From Allobacillus saliphilus (GTDB taxonomy: Bacteria; Bacillota; Bacilli; Bacillales; Alkalibacillaceae): 58,024 bases of DNA. The notes beneath the pieces are model-generated. The model was not told the origin of the DNA and ran no database searches. It was given only the letters and a program-made list of their open reading frames with translations. The stretch spans positions 1 to 58,024 of the forward strand of contig NZ_JAGSIE010000026.1 of NCBI RefSeq assembly GCF_018138385.1. Direction: 5' to 3'. Positions 38,902-47,792 of this stretch are shown one piece after another. The translations under genes and the position numbers were made by a program. Position 1 is the stretch's first letter; each line of letters begins with the position of its first letter.

Positions 38902-39204
38902 ATGTCTTATGAAAAACCAACGTATAACCAAGGAAGAAGCCAACAAAAGGATCACGAATTAAAGCTAGTCAATCGTAGAAAGCTGGAAGTTCAAGGTGTA
39001 GAAGATGTTGATAGTTTTGATACGGAAGAGTTTCTATTAAAAACAACTCAGGGTTATCTCGTCATTCAAGGCCACAACTTGCATATGAAAAATTTAAACG
39101 TCGAACAAGGGCTTCTAACGATTCAAGGTAGGATTGCATCATTCAGTTACATCGATGACGATCAAAAACAATCAAAGAGCTTATTAGGTAAGCTATTCAA
39201 ATGA
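38902..39204 (+). CDS. yabP: Spore cortex protein YabP
   Basis: YabP is a mother-cell protein needed for cortex formation, working with YabQ. The 100-residue soluble protein belongs to the YabP/YqfC family, with HELKLVNRRKLEVQGVEDVDSFDTEEFLLKTTQGYLVIQG-type strands and a glycine-rich C-terminal part. AGGAGGG is just upstream of its ATG. Its stop codon overlaps the yabQ start in an ATGA junction, so the two are translated together. Confidence 0.93.
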   Translation: MSYEKPTYNQGRSQQKDHELKLVNRRKLEVQGVEDVDSFDTEEFLLKTTQGYLVIQGHNLHMKNLNVEQGLLTIQGRIASFSYIDDDQKQSKSLLGKLFK

Positions 39205-39767
39205 CGCTAAGCGTACAGTTTTTATCGATGGCCGTAATGGTTGCGGGTGGCATTCAAGCAGCACTTACATTTGATACGTACAAGCAATTATTCCGGCCCG
39301 CCTCTTTTTGGCGGCAAATCGGCGTTGACATCGTATTCTTTTTAACGGAAGCTTGTGTCCTCTTTTACTTCTTATATCAAATTAATGGTGGAATCCTGAA
39401 GTTTTATTTATTTCTAGCTGTTGCACTTGGCATCTCGGTTTATTATGCCCTGCTGCAAAATTGGTATTTGTGGTTATTGGACAAGTTGGTACGTCTTGTA
39501 AAAGGCTTTGTCGGGATGGTTTTGAGAATTCTCAATCGAATCGTTTTTCAACCAATCATTTGGATTCTTTTACAAGTATTCACTTTGATTGTTTTCATTT
39601 TACACATCCTTCAAAAAGTCATCGGTTTGATCGGTAAAATGGTTTGGTGGCTCGTAGGACCACTAATTCCAGAAAAAATCAAGCGAAGTGGACTTTCTTT
39701 TCTTACAAAATGTAGTAGAATAAAAGATAAGCTATTATTCCGCATCAAAGCAATGATGAAAAGATAG
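39201..39767 (+). CDS. yabQ: Spore cortex membrane protein YabQ
   Basis: YabQ is a membrane protein of the outer forespore membrane required for cortex formation. The 188-residue protein has about five hydrophobic segments (residues about 5-20, 38-60, 68-88, 100-135). The final 40 residues are basic. The sequence SVQFLSMAVMVAGGIQAALTFDTY at the N-terminus is typical. It overlaps yabP by four bases and precedes divIC. Confidence 0.92.
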   Translation: MTLSVQFLSMAVMVAGGIQAALTFDTYKQLFRPASFWRQIGVDIVFFLTEACVLFYFLYQINGGILKFYLFLAVALGISVYYALLQNWYLWLLDKLVRLVKGFVGMVLRILNRIVFQPIIWILLQVFTLIVFILHILQKVIGLIGKMVWWLVGPLIPEKIKRSGLSFLTKCSRIKDKLLFRIKAMMKR

Positions 39768-39782
39768 GAGGCGACAGATAAC

Positions 39783-40175
39783 GTGGGGAGAAGAAAAGAA
39801 CGTAAGCGAAACAATATCGCAAAAATAAATTCAACGTATGCGAAACAACAGGAAAAACAAATGGCGCAAAAATCACGCGAAAAAACACTTCTCTTTCGTC
39901 GTCTAATTGCTTTTGTCGTCCTTTTTTTACTTATTGGTGGCTTAATGACAACCTATCATTTTCAACAACGTGCTCAAATGCAAGAAAAGCAAACAGAATA
40001 CGAGCAGCTCAATGAGCAGATGGAACAATATACGAATAGAAACCAAGCATTGAAAGAAGAAGTGGAAAAACTGAGTGATATTGATTATTTACTCCAGATT
40101 GCCAGAAAAGATTACTTTTTCTCAAAAGACGGTGAAATCATCTTTAAATTACCAGATGAAGAGCCTTCTTATTGA
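39783..40175 (+). CDS. divIC: Cell division protein DivIC
   Basis: DivIC is a bitopic division protein that forms a complex with FtsL and DivIB at the septum. The 130-residue protein has a basic cytoplasmic N-terminus (about 1-37), one membrane segment (LLFRRLIAFVVLFLLIGGLM, about 36-56), then a coiled coil (about 62-100, QEKQTEYEQLNEQMEQY) and the conserved ending IARKDYFFSKDGEIIFKLP. The start is GTG after AGGAGGCG. Its stop overlaps the -35 of the yabR promoter. Confidence 0.96.
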   Translation: MGRRKERKRNNIAKINSTYAKQQEKQMAQKSREKTLLFRRLIAFVVLFLLIGGLMTTYHFQQRAQMQEKQTEYEQLNEQMEQYTNRNQALKEEVEKLSDIDYLLQIARKDYFFSKDGEIIFKLPDEEPSY

Positions 40176-40201
40176 CACTTTTTGAACCGGATATATATAA
40201 T
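40172..40201 (+). promoter_or_regulatory. Sigma-A promoter of yabR
   Basis: TTGACA (40172-40177), 18-bp spacer and TATAAT (40196-40201), both perfect. The -35 overlaps the last bases of divIC. Confidence 0.75.
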
Positions 40202-40246
40202 GTATTAGAATATACTTTTAAATTCTTAAGGAGGAGCATTTTTTTT

Positions 40247-40627
40247 ATGTCAGTCGAAGTAGGCAGCAAGCTAAGCGGTAAAGTAACCCGCATTACGAAT
40301 TTCGGAGCTTTTGTAGAGCTACCAGAAGGATCAACAGGGTTGGTTCATATCAGTGAGGTCGCTGATCGTTATGTAAAAGATATTAACGAACACCTTTCTG
40401 TCGGTGATGAAGTCACTGTAAAAGTATTAAATGTAGAGAAGAACGGTAAAATTGGCTTATCCATCAAGAAAGCTAATGAGAAATATAACCGTCCGCAACC
40501 ACGCAAACGAGTAGAAAGCTTCGAATCCAAAATGAACAAATTCTTGAAGGATAGCGAAGACAAACTCGCCTCACTAAAAAAACACACGGAGTCTCGTCGT
40601 GGAGGTCGAGGTGCTAAGCGGGGATAA
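40247..40627 (+). CDS. yabR: S1 domain RNA-binding protein YabR
   Basis: A 126-residue protein with one S1 (OB-fold) domain near the N-terminus (EVGSKLSGKVTRITNFGAFVELPEGSTGLVHISEVAD, about 4-40; GDEVTVKVLN) and a basic tail rich in Arg and Lys (RPQPRKRVES...RRGGRGAKRG) suited to RNA or ribosome binding. The exact role is unknown. ATG 40247 follows AAGGAGGAG. In-frame upstream sequence from 40172 overlaps the promoter and is not translated. Confidence 0.94.
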   Translation: MSVEVGSKLSGKVTRITNFGAFVELPEGSTGLVHISEVADRYVKDINEHLSVGDEVTVKVLNVEKNGKIGLSIKKANEKYNRPQPRKRVESFESKMNKFLKDSEDKLASLKKHTESRRGGRGAKRG

Positions 40628-40678
40628 TTGCTGTCTATGATGATTATATTAAGAATGTCATTCAATATATGATCGCTC

Positions 40679-40712
40679 AACCTGTTCACCGATAAGATGA
40701 ACAGGTTTTTAT
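40679..40712 (+). terminator. Terminator after yabR
   Basis: AACCTGTTCA (40679-40688) pairs with TGAACAGGTT (40697-40706), then TTTT. Confidence 0.85.
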
Positions 40713-40715
40713 TTA

Positions 40716-40762
40716 TAAAAAAAGTTGGAGAGAAACTTAAAAGCTTCTCTCCAACTTTTTAC
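40716..40762. terminator. Terminator after tRNA-Glu (bidirectional stem)
   Basis: AAAGTTGGAGAGAA (40721-40734) pairs perfectly with TTCTCTCCAACTTT (40745-40758). A- and T-runs flank it on both sides; it ends the minus-strand tRNA transcript. Confidence 0.85.
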
Positions 40763-40777
40763 GTACTTATGAAATGA

Positions 40778-40849
40778 TGACCCGTACGGGATTCGAACCC
40801 GTGTTACCGCCGTGAAAGGGCGGTGTCTTAACCACTTGACCAACGGGCC
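40778..40849 (-). tRNA. tRNA-Glu (anticodon UUC)
   Basis: The 72-nt minus-strand sequence folds as a cloverleaf. The acceptor stem is GGCCCGT/ACGGGTC, the anticodon loop is CTTTCAC and the T arm contains GGTTCGAATCC. It is almost identical to B. subtilis tRNA-Glu. CCA is not encoded. It lies downstream of tRNA-Met on the same strand. Confidence 0.97.
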
Positions 40850-40858
40850 TTATGTAAA

Positions 40859-40898
40859 GAAAAAGAGACCGGTTTGCGATCAGAAAACCGATCCCTTT
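40859..40898 (-). terminator. Hairpin with T-run between the two tRNA genes
   Basis: On the minus strand GATCGGTTT and AAACCGGTC pair (loop TCTGATCGC), followed by TCTTTTT. It looks like an intrinsic terminator placed after tRNA-Met and before tRNA-Glu. Confidence 0.6.
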
Positions 40899-40901
40899 TT
40901 A

Positions 40902-40975
40902 TAGCGGCGGAGGGGATCGAACCCACGACCTCACGGGTATGAACCGTACGCTCTCGCCAGCTGAGCTACGCCGCC
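40902..40975 (-). tRNA. tRNA-Met (anticodon CAU)
   Basis: The 74-nt minus-strand cloverleaf starts GGCGGCGTAGCTCAGCTGG and has anticodon loop TTCATAC; the T arm contains GGTTCGATCC and the 3' end is GCCGCTA without CCA. The first pair G-U and D loop are those of elongator tRNA-Met of Bacillus, not of initiator tRNA. It is the trnSL-Met1 position near spoIIE. Confidence 0.96.
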
Positions 40976-41009
40976 GTTTATTGAAATATGTCTCTTAGAC
41001 ACAAAAATT

Positions 41010-41039
41010 ATGGTACAACAGGTTCCCTGCTCCTGTCAA
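41010..41039 (-). promoter_or_regulatory. Sigma-A promoter of the tRNA-Met/Glu genes
   Basis: On the minus strand TTGACA (41039-41034), an 18-bp spacer and TACCAT (41015-41010) lie 35 bp from tRNA-Met. A Spo0A-box sequence TTTGTCGAAAA (41044-41054) lies five bases upstream of the -35. Confidence 0.55.
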
Positions 41040-41110
41040 TAACTTTGTCGAAAATTAATTTTTCTATTTATTTAAATTCTATCGCTACTTATACCGAGTT
41101 CAATCCCTTG

Positions 41111-41805
41111 AGTGTTCTCGCTACCCGAATACGCTTCTCTTCATGTGAAAATGTCATCGAGAATAGCTCTCGATACATAAATGTCTTGTTCCGCATGTGG
41201 AAATGTCATCGAGAAGGACTCTCGACACCGAAACGCCGTCTTTCGCATGTGAAAATGTCATCGAGAATAGCTCTCGATACCGAAACGCCGTCGTCCGTAT
41301 GTGAAAATGTCAACGAGAAGGCCTCTCGATACCGAAACGCCGTCGTCCGCATGTGAAAATGTCATCGAGAAGGCCTCTCGATACCGAAACGTCGTCTTCC
41401 GCATGTGGAAATGTCAACGAGAAGGCCTCTCGCTACCGCAACGCCGTCCTCCGCATGTGAAAATGTCAACGAGAACGGCTCTCGATACCGAAACGCCGTC
41501 GTCCGCATGTGAAAATGTCATCGAGAAGGCCTCTCGATACCGAAACGCCGTCATCCGCATGTGAAAATGTCAACGAGAAGTGCTCTCGATACCGAAACGC
41601 CGTCATCCGCATGTGAAAATGTCAACGAAAAGTGCTCTCGACACCGAAACGGTCTCCTCCACATGTGGAAATGTCATCGAGAAGGACTCTCGACACCGAA
41701 ACGCCGTCTTTCGCATGTGAAAATGTCATCGAGAATAGCTCTCGATACATAAATGCCGTCGTTCGCATATGGAAATGTCATCGAGAGTAGCTCTAGACAA
41801 CTTTA
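41111..41805. repeat. Tandem array of 52-bp units, 13 copies (array 4)
   Basis: CATGTG (or close variants) recurs every 52 bp at 41142, 41194, 41246 and so on to 41766, with a partial copy before the first. Each unit holds CGAGA-ANNNC-TCTCG, a 5-bp stem whose loop centre is TAG, GGA, GGC, CGG or GTG depending on the copy. The remaining sequence (GTGRAAATGTC, ATACCGAAACGCCGTC) is well kept. The array separates the tRNA promoter from spoIIE. Since 52 is not a multiple of three it cannot encode a regular peptide. It has the same period and a matching stem as array 1. Confidence 0.96.
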
Positions 41806-42100
41806 CAATACCGTCAGGATCCGATTCAGTCATAGAATTCTCCCTCAGAAGAAATTTCGTATAGCTTTTCAATCCACAAATTAACCGTAAATTGGTTTTG
41901 CTTTCGTCAATCGACGACTTTCTGTATCCTATCTACAAAAATTCGTAACAAAATTTATTAATTCCATCAGTTCTTGTAGAATCATTAGATAAATTTCCCT
42001 TGATTCGTCGAATGATTTTTTGTTGTCCCTTTGTTTTTATGACAAAAAACTTCCCCCGGTCTGTGGTTAGATAGTGTACACAGGAGGGGGAATAACGTAT
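41806..42100 (+). promoter_or_regulatory. spoIIE upstream region, possible Spo0A box and wide-spaced promoter
   Basis: This AT-rich stretch carries no gene. CGTCGAA at 42006-42012 matches the Spo0A box TGTCGAA at six of seven bases. ATGACA (42039-42044) and TTAGAT (42067-42072), 22 bp apart, could be the unusually wide sigma-A promoter known for spoIIE in B. subtilis, where the spacing is 21 bp. Both assignments are tentative. Confidence 0.35.
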
Positions 42101-44545
42101 ATGGATTCAATGAAGATCGGTGAAGTAATAGTTGATTCGAGAATCGGGAGGATATCTCAAACTTTTCGCTCACTAAAAACTCAATGGGTCAGTAGCTTCT
42201 TGAGTCGAGGATGGTTATTTTACTTAATTGGCTTTTTACTCGGACGAGCTATTGTTTTATCCAGTGTATCCCCGTTTGCTATAGCCTTTTTAGGTGCAAC
42301 CATTGTCGCCAAGAAGTCACTTGCGTTTAGGGTTTATCTTTCTTTGGCCCTCGGTGCTTGGACCGTGAACTTGGAGCAAACTTTTTATGTATTAGGTACA
42401 GGCATGCTGTTATTTCTATGTTATAAGCATTTATTAACCAAAATCACAAAGATGATCTATCCGATGATCTTCACGATTTTTTTAAGTTCGGTGACTGCTC
42501 GAACGTCTGTGATGGCCCTTGTCGATTCATTAACCTTGTATAATGGTGCAATTATTTTTATTGAGGCTTTACTAGCATCATTTTTAGTTATGATTTTTCT
42601 TCAATCTTATCCATTTTTAACGATTCAAGTATCGACGAAAAAGTTAAAGGTTGAAGAGCTCGTATGCTTGGTTATTTTTGTAACAGCCATTTTAACAGGG
42701 TTGGCAGGTATTCAGTTTTATGATTTGCAGTTGGAAGTGATCGGCGCCAGTTATTTTATTTTAATGGGAGCTTATATATCTGGTGCCACTGTCGGTGCTG
42801 CCGTTGGTGTCATCGTTGGATTGATGTTGAGCTTCGTCAATATGATGGATTTATACCATGTCAGCTTGTTGGCACTTGCTGGGTTGATGGTCGGCTTACT
42901 AAAAGATATGCATCGATTGTTATCGGCATTCGGATTATTTCTCGCTGTTCTTTTAATCGGCTTTTACAATATTGAAGTGATTCAGTTTGAACAGCTCGTA
43001 ATCGAAGCATCGATTGCGACAGGACTCTTCTTGCTCACACCAAAAGGATTATTGAAAAAGATTGCTGGATTCGTTCCAGGGACCAATGAAGAGAAGGAGA
43101 GTCAAGATCAATACGCAGAAAAAATTCGCCATGTGACAGCAGAGCGAGTGGAACGTTTTTCAGAAACGTTTCAAGCATTGTCGCATAGTTTCGCATCGAT
43201 TGAGCAAGAAGGGAAGCAACTGGAGAGTCAGGCGGAAGTGGATGAATATTTAAGCAGGGTCACTGAAAACACATGTCAATCATGCTTGAAAAAGCATTCC
43301 TGTTGGGTACAAAATTTCGACCGTACATACCCTGTGTTGCGCGACATGATTCATTCGGTTGAAGAAAAAGATACATCACGGACGAATTTCAACATTGGTA
43401 AGTTACGAAAATTTTGTGTGAAACCGGAACAAATGACGGATCAAATGCGTTACGAGCTTTCCTATTACCATGCAAACAAACGATTGAAGCAACAGGTAAA
43501 GGAAAGTAGAAAGTTTGTTTCAGAGCAATTGAATGGTGTCTCGGAAGTCATGAATAATTTCGCAAAAGAAATGATGAAGGAACGAGAAGAATATTCGTGG
43601 CATGAAGAAGAAATCCGACGTGTGCTTGGTCAAATGAATATTTTATTAGAGCGACTTGAGCTATATTCAATCCATAAAGGAAATATTGATATTGAAGTGA
43701 CTGCTTATTTCCATGATTACCACGGAGAAGCGGAGAAGTTGATTGCCCCTTATTTATCCGATTTATTGGGAGAGACAGTTGTAGTCGAAAAAGAAGAGAC
43801 ATTCGGTGGTCGAAATGGATACCGGACGTTCCACCTAAGTTCCATTCGAAAGTTTCAACTAACGACAGGCATCTCGCATGCTGCGAAGAATGGAAATTTC
43901 CTATCAGGCGACAGTTACATGATTAAAGAATTAGGGAAAAGCCGGTATGCTTTAGCAATTAGTGATGGCATGGGGAATGGTGAACGGGCTTATCAAGAAA
44001 GCTCAGAAACATTACGGCTCTTGCAACAGATTTTAAATTCTGGCATTAGCGAAGAGGTAGCTATTCAATCGATCAACTCAATTCTTTCATTGCGAACATC
44101 GGATGAAATTTATGCGACATTAGATTTAGCAATTGTCGACTTGCAACAACCTTACGTCAATTTCTTGAAAATTGGAGCGACCGTAAGCTATATCCTTCGT
44201 GGCGGGTCGATTTATCCGGTTGAGTCAGGAAATCTACCAATTGGAATTTTGGAAGAATTCGATGTGGAACCAGTGAGGGAAGATTTGAAAGACGGAGATA
44301 TTCTCGTCATGGCTAGCGATGGGATTTTGGAATCAACGGATCGGGCGGAAAATAGAGAAGCATGGCTGAAACGCAAACTTAAACAAATGGAAACGAAGCA
44401 ACCTCAAGAAATAGCCGATTTATTATTGGAAGAAGTGGTTCGAAGTAATTACGGACAAATTATCGATGATATGACAATCCTTGTTGCAAAGATTGATAAA
44501 AGCAAACCGAAGTGGGCTTCCTTTACTGCGTTTGTCGGCATGTAA
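42101..44545 (+). CDS. spoIIE: Stage II sporulation phosphatase SpoIIE
   Basis: SpoIIE is a membrane PP2C phosphatase that dephosphorylates SpoIIAA to activate sigma-F in the forespore and takes part in polar septation. The 814-residue protein has an N-terminal membrane region of about ten helices (residues about 35-325), a central regulatory and FtsZ-interacting region (about 330-585) with several cysteines, and a C-terminal PP2C domain with ISDGMGNG and ASDGILE metal motifs. ATG 42101 is 11 bases from AGGAGGGGG; ATG 42110 is an alternative. It lies upstream of yabS as in B. subtilis. Confidence 0.96.
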   Translation: MDSMKIGEVIVDSRIGRISQTFRSLKTQWVSSFLSRGWLFYLIGFLLGRAIVLSSVSPFAIAFLGATIVAKKSLAFRVYLSLALGAWTVNLEQTFYVLGTGMLLFLCYKHLLTKITKMIYPMIFTIFLSSVTARTSVMALVDSLTLYNGAIIFIEALLASFLVMIFLQSYPFLTIQVSTKKLKVEELVCLVIFVTAILTGLAGIQFYDLQLEVIGASYFILMGAYISGATVGAAVGVIVGLMLSFVNMMDLYHVSLLALAGLMVGLLKDMHRLLSAFGLFLAVLLIGFYNIEVIQFEQLVIEASIATGLFLLTPKGLLKKIAGFVPGTNEEKESQDQYAEKIRHVTAERVERFSETFQALSHSFASIEQEGKQLESQAEVDEYLSRVTENTCQSCLKKHSCWVQNFDRTYPVLRDMIHSVEEKDTSRTNFNIGKLRKFCVKPEQMTDQMRYELSYYHANKRLKQQVKESRKFVSEQLNGVSEVMNNFAKEMMKEREEYSWHEEEIRRVLGQMNILLERLELYSIHKGNIDIEVTAYFHDYHGEAEKLIAPYLSDLLGETVVVEKEETFGGRNGYRTFHLSSIRKFQLTTGISHAAKNGNFLSGDSYMIKELGKSRYALAISDGMGNGERAYQESSETLRLLQQILNSGISEEVAIQSINSILSLRTSDEIYATLDLAIVDLQQPYVNFLKIGATVSYILRGGSIYPVESGNLPIGILEEFDVEPVREDLKDGDILVMASDGILESTDRAENREAWLKRKLKQMETKQPQEIADLLLEEVVRSNYGQIIDDMTILVAKIDKSKPKWASFTAFVGM

Positions 44546-44631
44546 TGAAACATAAATATTTTATCTCTCCATCGTATAAAAGCTACTGGATAGGTTAAGA
44601 ATGGAGATAAAAATAGAGGAGGCGATCGGCA

Positions 44632-45372
44632 ATGAGTAAAGGAACCATTCGGCAAATTCTATTAATCACAGATGGTTGTTCAAACCAAGGGGAAGACCCG
44701 GTTCGTGTGAGTGAACATATTGCAAAGCAAGGAATCTCCGTGAATGTCATTGGCGTGTTGGAAGATGACCAAACGGAAGATCCAACCGGGTTGACCGAAG
44801 TGAATGACATCGCAGAAGCGGGAAATGGTGTCAGTCGAATCGTTTATGCTGAAGAGCTATCAGAAACTGTCCAGATGGTTACCCAACAGGCCATCACACA
44901 AACGATTCAAAGTTATGTTTCAAAAGAATTAAAGGATATTTTCGGAAAAGAAGTGAATGAGGAAGAACTATCACCGGAGACAAAGGAAGAAGTCCACGAA
45001 ATCGTTGAGGATTTAGGTGAGACGGTCGACTTGCAAGTATTAATTTTGATCGATACAAGTGCGAGTATGCAGCATAAAATGTCAGCGGTACGAGAATCTT
45101 TAAATGATTTAGTTATTAGTTTAAGGTCACGTTTGGGTGGCTACTATTTTTCTATCTATCATTTTCCGACTCGTAGACAAATTACGAAGAGACTGCTTTC
45201 ATGGACAAATGAAGGAGCAGAAATCGCAAAAGTATTTCCGAAGCTTGCAACAGGTGGGATTACACCGACTGGGGCAGCGTTGAAGGAAGCGGTGAAGATG
45301 TTCGACGAAGAAGTGATTGGAGAGGAACCACATTATGACATCATCGATTCATCCTACCGTTCATCTAGCTAA
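44632..45372 (+). CDS. yabS: von Willebrand factor A-domain protein YabS
   Basis: A 246-residue protein with a vWA-type fold. The N-terminal segment TIRQILLITDGCSNQGEDPVRVSEHIA and a later MIDAS motif DTSASM (near residue 142, followed by T in ITPTG) suggest metal-dependent protein binding. Its partner is unknown, but it always stands next to the kinase gene yabT, whose start it overlaps by 38 bp. The start has GGAGGCGA upstream. It is probably expressed in sporulation. Confidence 0.9.
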   Translation: MSKGTIRQILLITDGCSNQGEDPVRVSEHIAKQGISVNVIGVLEDDQTEDPTGLTEVNDIAEAGNGVSRIVYAEELSETVQMVTQQAITQTIQSYVSKELKDIFGKEVNEEELSPETKEEVHEIVEDLGETVDLQVLILIDTSASMQHKMSAVRESLNDLVISLRSRLGGYYFSIYHFPTRRQITKRLLSWTNEGAEIAKVFPKLATGGITPTGAALKEAVKMFDEEVIGEEPHYDIIDSSYRSSS

Positions 45373-46303
45373 CGGTACGAAGATTGTTGGCAAATGGCAT
45401 AGGCAGACCTATAAAGTCATACGGCAAATTGGTGAGGGTGCAAGAGGGTCCATTTACCTTGTCAAAGGGAATCAAGGACTGAATGCGTTGAAAATCAGTA
45501 AGGATCCATTTGTCATTACACGAGAGGCAAAAATTCTTCGACTCATGAAAAAGGTCCAGGGCGTACAGCTTGGGCCTTTTTTAATCGACGTCGATGATTT
45601 TACTTATCGGCAAACACACTATTCTTTTTATGTGATGGAATACGTAGATGGCGTACGTATCAAAGACTGGTACCACCCAAGTAAAGCTTCTCACCTTGCA
45701 ATCGTAATCAAGCAGCTACTTTTTCAGTTGCATCATCTTCATCTCGCCGGCTATATTTTTGGTGATTTAAAGTTAGAAAACTTATTGATTGACCGGCAGA
45801 CGAAGCAAGTAAGGCTCGTTGATTTTGGTGGAGTGACACAGCTAGGGAGATCTGTTCGTGAATATACAAGTCATTATGACCGAGGCTATTGGCAAATGGG
45901 CGAACGAAAAGCCGACCCTGCTTACGACTTATTTGCAGTAGCCATCTGTATCCTTCAACTTGACCCTATGTTTAAACGTATGGCTACGAATCAACGAGAT
46001 CTAGTGAAGTTAATCAATCAGAGCCAAACCGTACAGCCGTATCACACCATTTTAAAAAAGGCCGTACAAGGTCAATATCAACAAGCGATGGAAATGAAAA
46101 AAGATTTGGATCGTTTAAAATTGAACGGACAAAGAAATGTCGGAAGAAAAAAGAAGGCTTCTTTAACGAAAAAAACAACCAGTAAGCCAAACATTCAGCA
46201 CCTCCACCCAGCCAAACAGACGATGAAAAAAGAGTTGGTCGGAATCGGTTCGCTGTTATTCGTTCAATTCTCGTTATTGGCCGGCTTATATTATTGGTTT
46301 TAA
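45335..46303 (+). CDS. yabT: Hanks-type serine/threonine kinase YabT
   Basis: YabT is a transmembrane Ser/Thr kinase, activated by DNA, that phosphorylates RecA during spore development. The 322-residue protein has a glycine loop GEGARGSIYLVKG, the ATP lysine in ALKIS, the catalytic loop as GDLKLENLL and DFG in VDFGG. A basic Lys-rich juxtamembrane part (about 270-298) and one C-terminal membrane segment (ELVGIGSLLFVQFSLLAGLYY, about 300-320) complete it. The HRD motif is replaced by IFGD. GGAGAGG before ATG 45335 fixes the start inside yabS. Confidence 0.92.
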   Translation: MTSSIHPTVHLANGTKIVGKWHRQTYKVIRQIGEGARGSIYLVKGNQGLNALKISKDPFVITREAKILRLMKKVQGVQLGPFLIDVDDFTYRQTHYSFYVMEYVDGVRIKDWYHPSKASHLAIVIKQLLFQLHHLHLAGYIFGDLKLENLLIDRQTKQVRLVDFGGVTQLGRSVREYTSHYDRGYWQMGERKADPAYDLFAVAICILQLDPMFKRMATNQRDLVKLINQSQTVQPYHTILKKAVQGQYQQAMEMKKDLDRLKLNGQRNVGRKKKASLTKKTTSKPNIQHLHPAKQTMKKELVGIGSLLFVQFSLLAGLYYWF

Positions 46304-46383
46304 CGAAAGCATTCGTTGAATCTAGTTGAACAGTGGTGATATACTGGAATGAATGTAGATGATGAAAAACGGAGTGCGGGCGA

Positions 46384-47763
46384 ATGCTTTTACAAACTAT
46401 TTTGACGTTTAATCAAAAGCATCAATTGTTTCAACAACATGATACGTTGTATTTGGCGGTTTCAGGCGGACCAGATTCAATGGCCATGCTTGATTTTTTT
46501 TATCGAATCAAGGATGCGTGGTCGCTGGAACTGTACGTCATTACTGTCGATCATCAACTCCGTGGAGAAGACTCACGGCAAGATGTTGAGTTGGTTAAAA
46601 AAGAAGCCGCAAAACGAGATATCCCTTTCATCGAAGGGAAAGTAAATGTAAAAGCATATCAAAGGGTCCATCAAATAGGTACGCAGGAAGCGGCAAGGAC
46701 ACTCAGATACGATTTTTTTCAGCAACAAATGCAAGGAAAGGAAAAGACCAAGCTGGTTACTGCACATCATGCCGATGATCAGGCAGAAACGATGTTCATG
46801 CAACTTGCAAAAGGTGTCCGGCCAAAAGGAATTCCTGTTCACGGGCAATTTGGAGGTATCCAACTAATCCGACCTTTTCTGTGCGTCAGTAAACAAGCGT
46901 TGATTTCGTATGCGAATGAAAAGGAAATCCCTTATCATCGAGATCCTTCCAATGAAGAAGATACATACACTCGAAATCGATTTCGGAAATATGTGTTGCC
47001 ATTTTTTAAAGACGAAAATCCTAAGTTTCTGGAAGGTGTACAACGAGTGGCTGAAATCCAGCGTGATGAAGATGCGATTTTGGATGAGCTGTCTGAAGAA
47101 AAAATGTGTGATTTCACTCAGTTTTATGAACAAAAAGTGACGTTTTCAATAGATGGTTTTCTGGCGCTTCCTTTACCTTTACAAAGAAGAGGGTTTCATC
47201 TAATATTAAACTATCTTCAAGTTCCGATAGGAAAAAAAGATTATTTTTTTGATTTTTTGGAATGGATTCAAGCTGAAAAGCCGAATGCTACATATTCTTT
47301 TCAAAAAGACTATAGTTGGATTAAAAGCTATGGACAATGTGTAATACAAAAGAACGAGAGGTTCAATTCATCATTTTCTGAAGAAATTCAGTTAAATGAT
47401 ACACGACACTTACCGAACGGTTGGTCAGTGACCGTCGAGGAAACAGAAGCGAATACGAGCGAATTAACGAATGCAAATGTTTTTGTTTGTGATCGACGGC
47501 TGATCGAATTTCCTTTACACATTCGTACACGGAAACCCGGTGATCGAATTCGAATTTTAGGATTAGCGGGTAGTAAAAAAGTGAAGGATATATTTATCGA
47601 TAAAAAAATACCAGCCAATGACCGGGACTCATGGCCAATAGTCGTGAACGGAGATGGAGAAATCCTTTGGCTTCCTTTATTGGCCCGAAGTGAGTTGGGT
47701 ACACTTAGTGATCAAGTGACTTCCTATGTTGTGATTCGTGTGAACCATCAAAAGAAAAATTGA
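46384..47763 (+). CDS. tilS: tRNA(Ile)-lysidine synthase
   Basis: TilS converts C34 of the CAU-anticodon tRNA-Ile to lysidine, changing it from Met to Ile decoding. The 459-residue protein has the PP-loop SGGPDS at S27-S32, the ATP-binding [13 protein letters not shown] and [11 protein letters not shown], then the C-terminal tRNA-binding TilS substrate domains ([24 protein letters not shown]). CGGAGTG precedes ATG 46384. It lies four bases from the hprT open frame, with hprT itself starting 30 bp later. Confidence 0.96.
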   Translation: MLLQTILTFNQKHQLFQQHDTLYLAVSGGPDSMAMLDFFYRIKDAWSLELYVITVDHQLRGEDSRQDVELVKKEAAKRDIPFIEGKVNVKAYQRVHQIGTQEAARTLRYDFFQQQMQGKEKTKLVTAHHADDQAETMFMQLAKGVRPKGIPVHGQFGGIQLIRPFLCVSKQALISYANEKEIPYHRDPSNEEDTYTRNRFRKYVLPFFKDENPKFLEGVQRVAEIQRDEDAILDELSEEKMCDFTQFYEQKVTFSIDGFLALPLPLQRRGFHLILNYLQVPIGKKDYFFDFLEWIQAEKPNATYSFQKDYSWIKSYGQCVIQKNERFNSSFSEEIQLNDTRHLPNGWSVTVEETEANTSELTNANVFVCDRRLIEFPLHIRTRKPGDRIRILGLAGSKKVKDIFIDKKIPANDRDSWPIVVNGDGEILWLPLLARSELGTLSDQVTSYVVIRVNHQKKN

Positions 47764-47792
47764 AGGACCAACGAAGATTAGGAGGACCATCC

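Noticed and set aside
41301-41752. Plus-strand open frames through the 52-bp array
   Set aside because: The period is not a multiple of three, so consecutive units are read in different frames; no ribosome site is present.
41111-41805. CRISPR array
   Set aside because: Units follow each other without unique spacers of spacer length, no cas genes are near, and the variable part is only a few bases.
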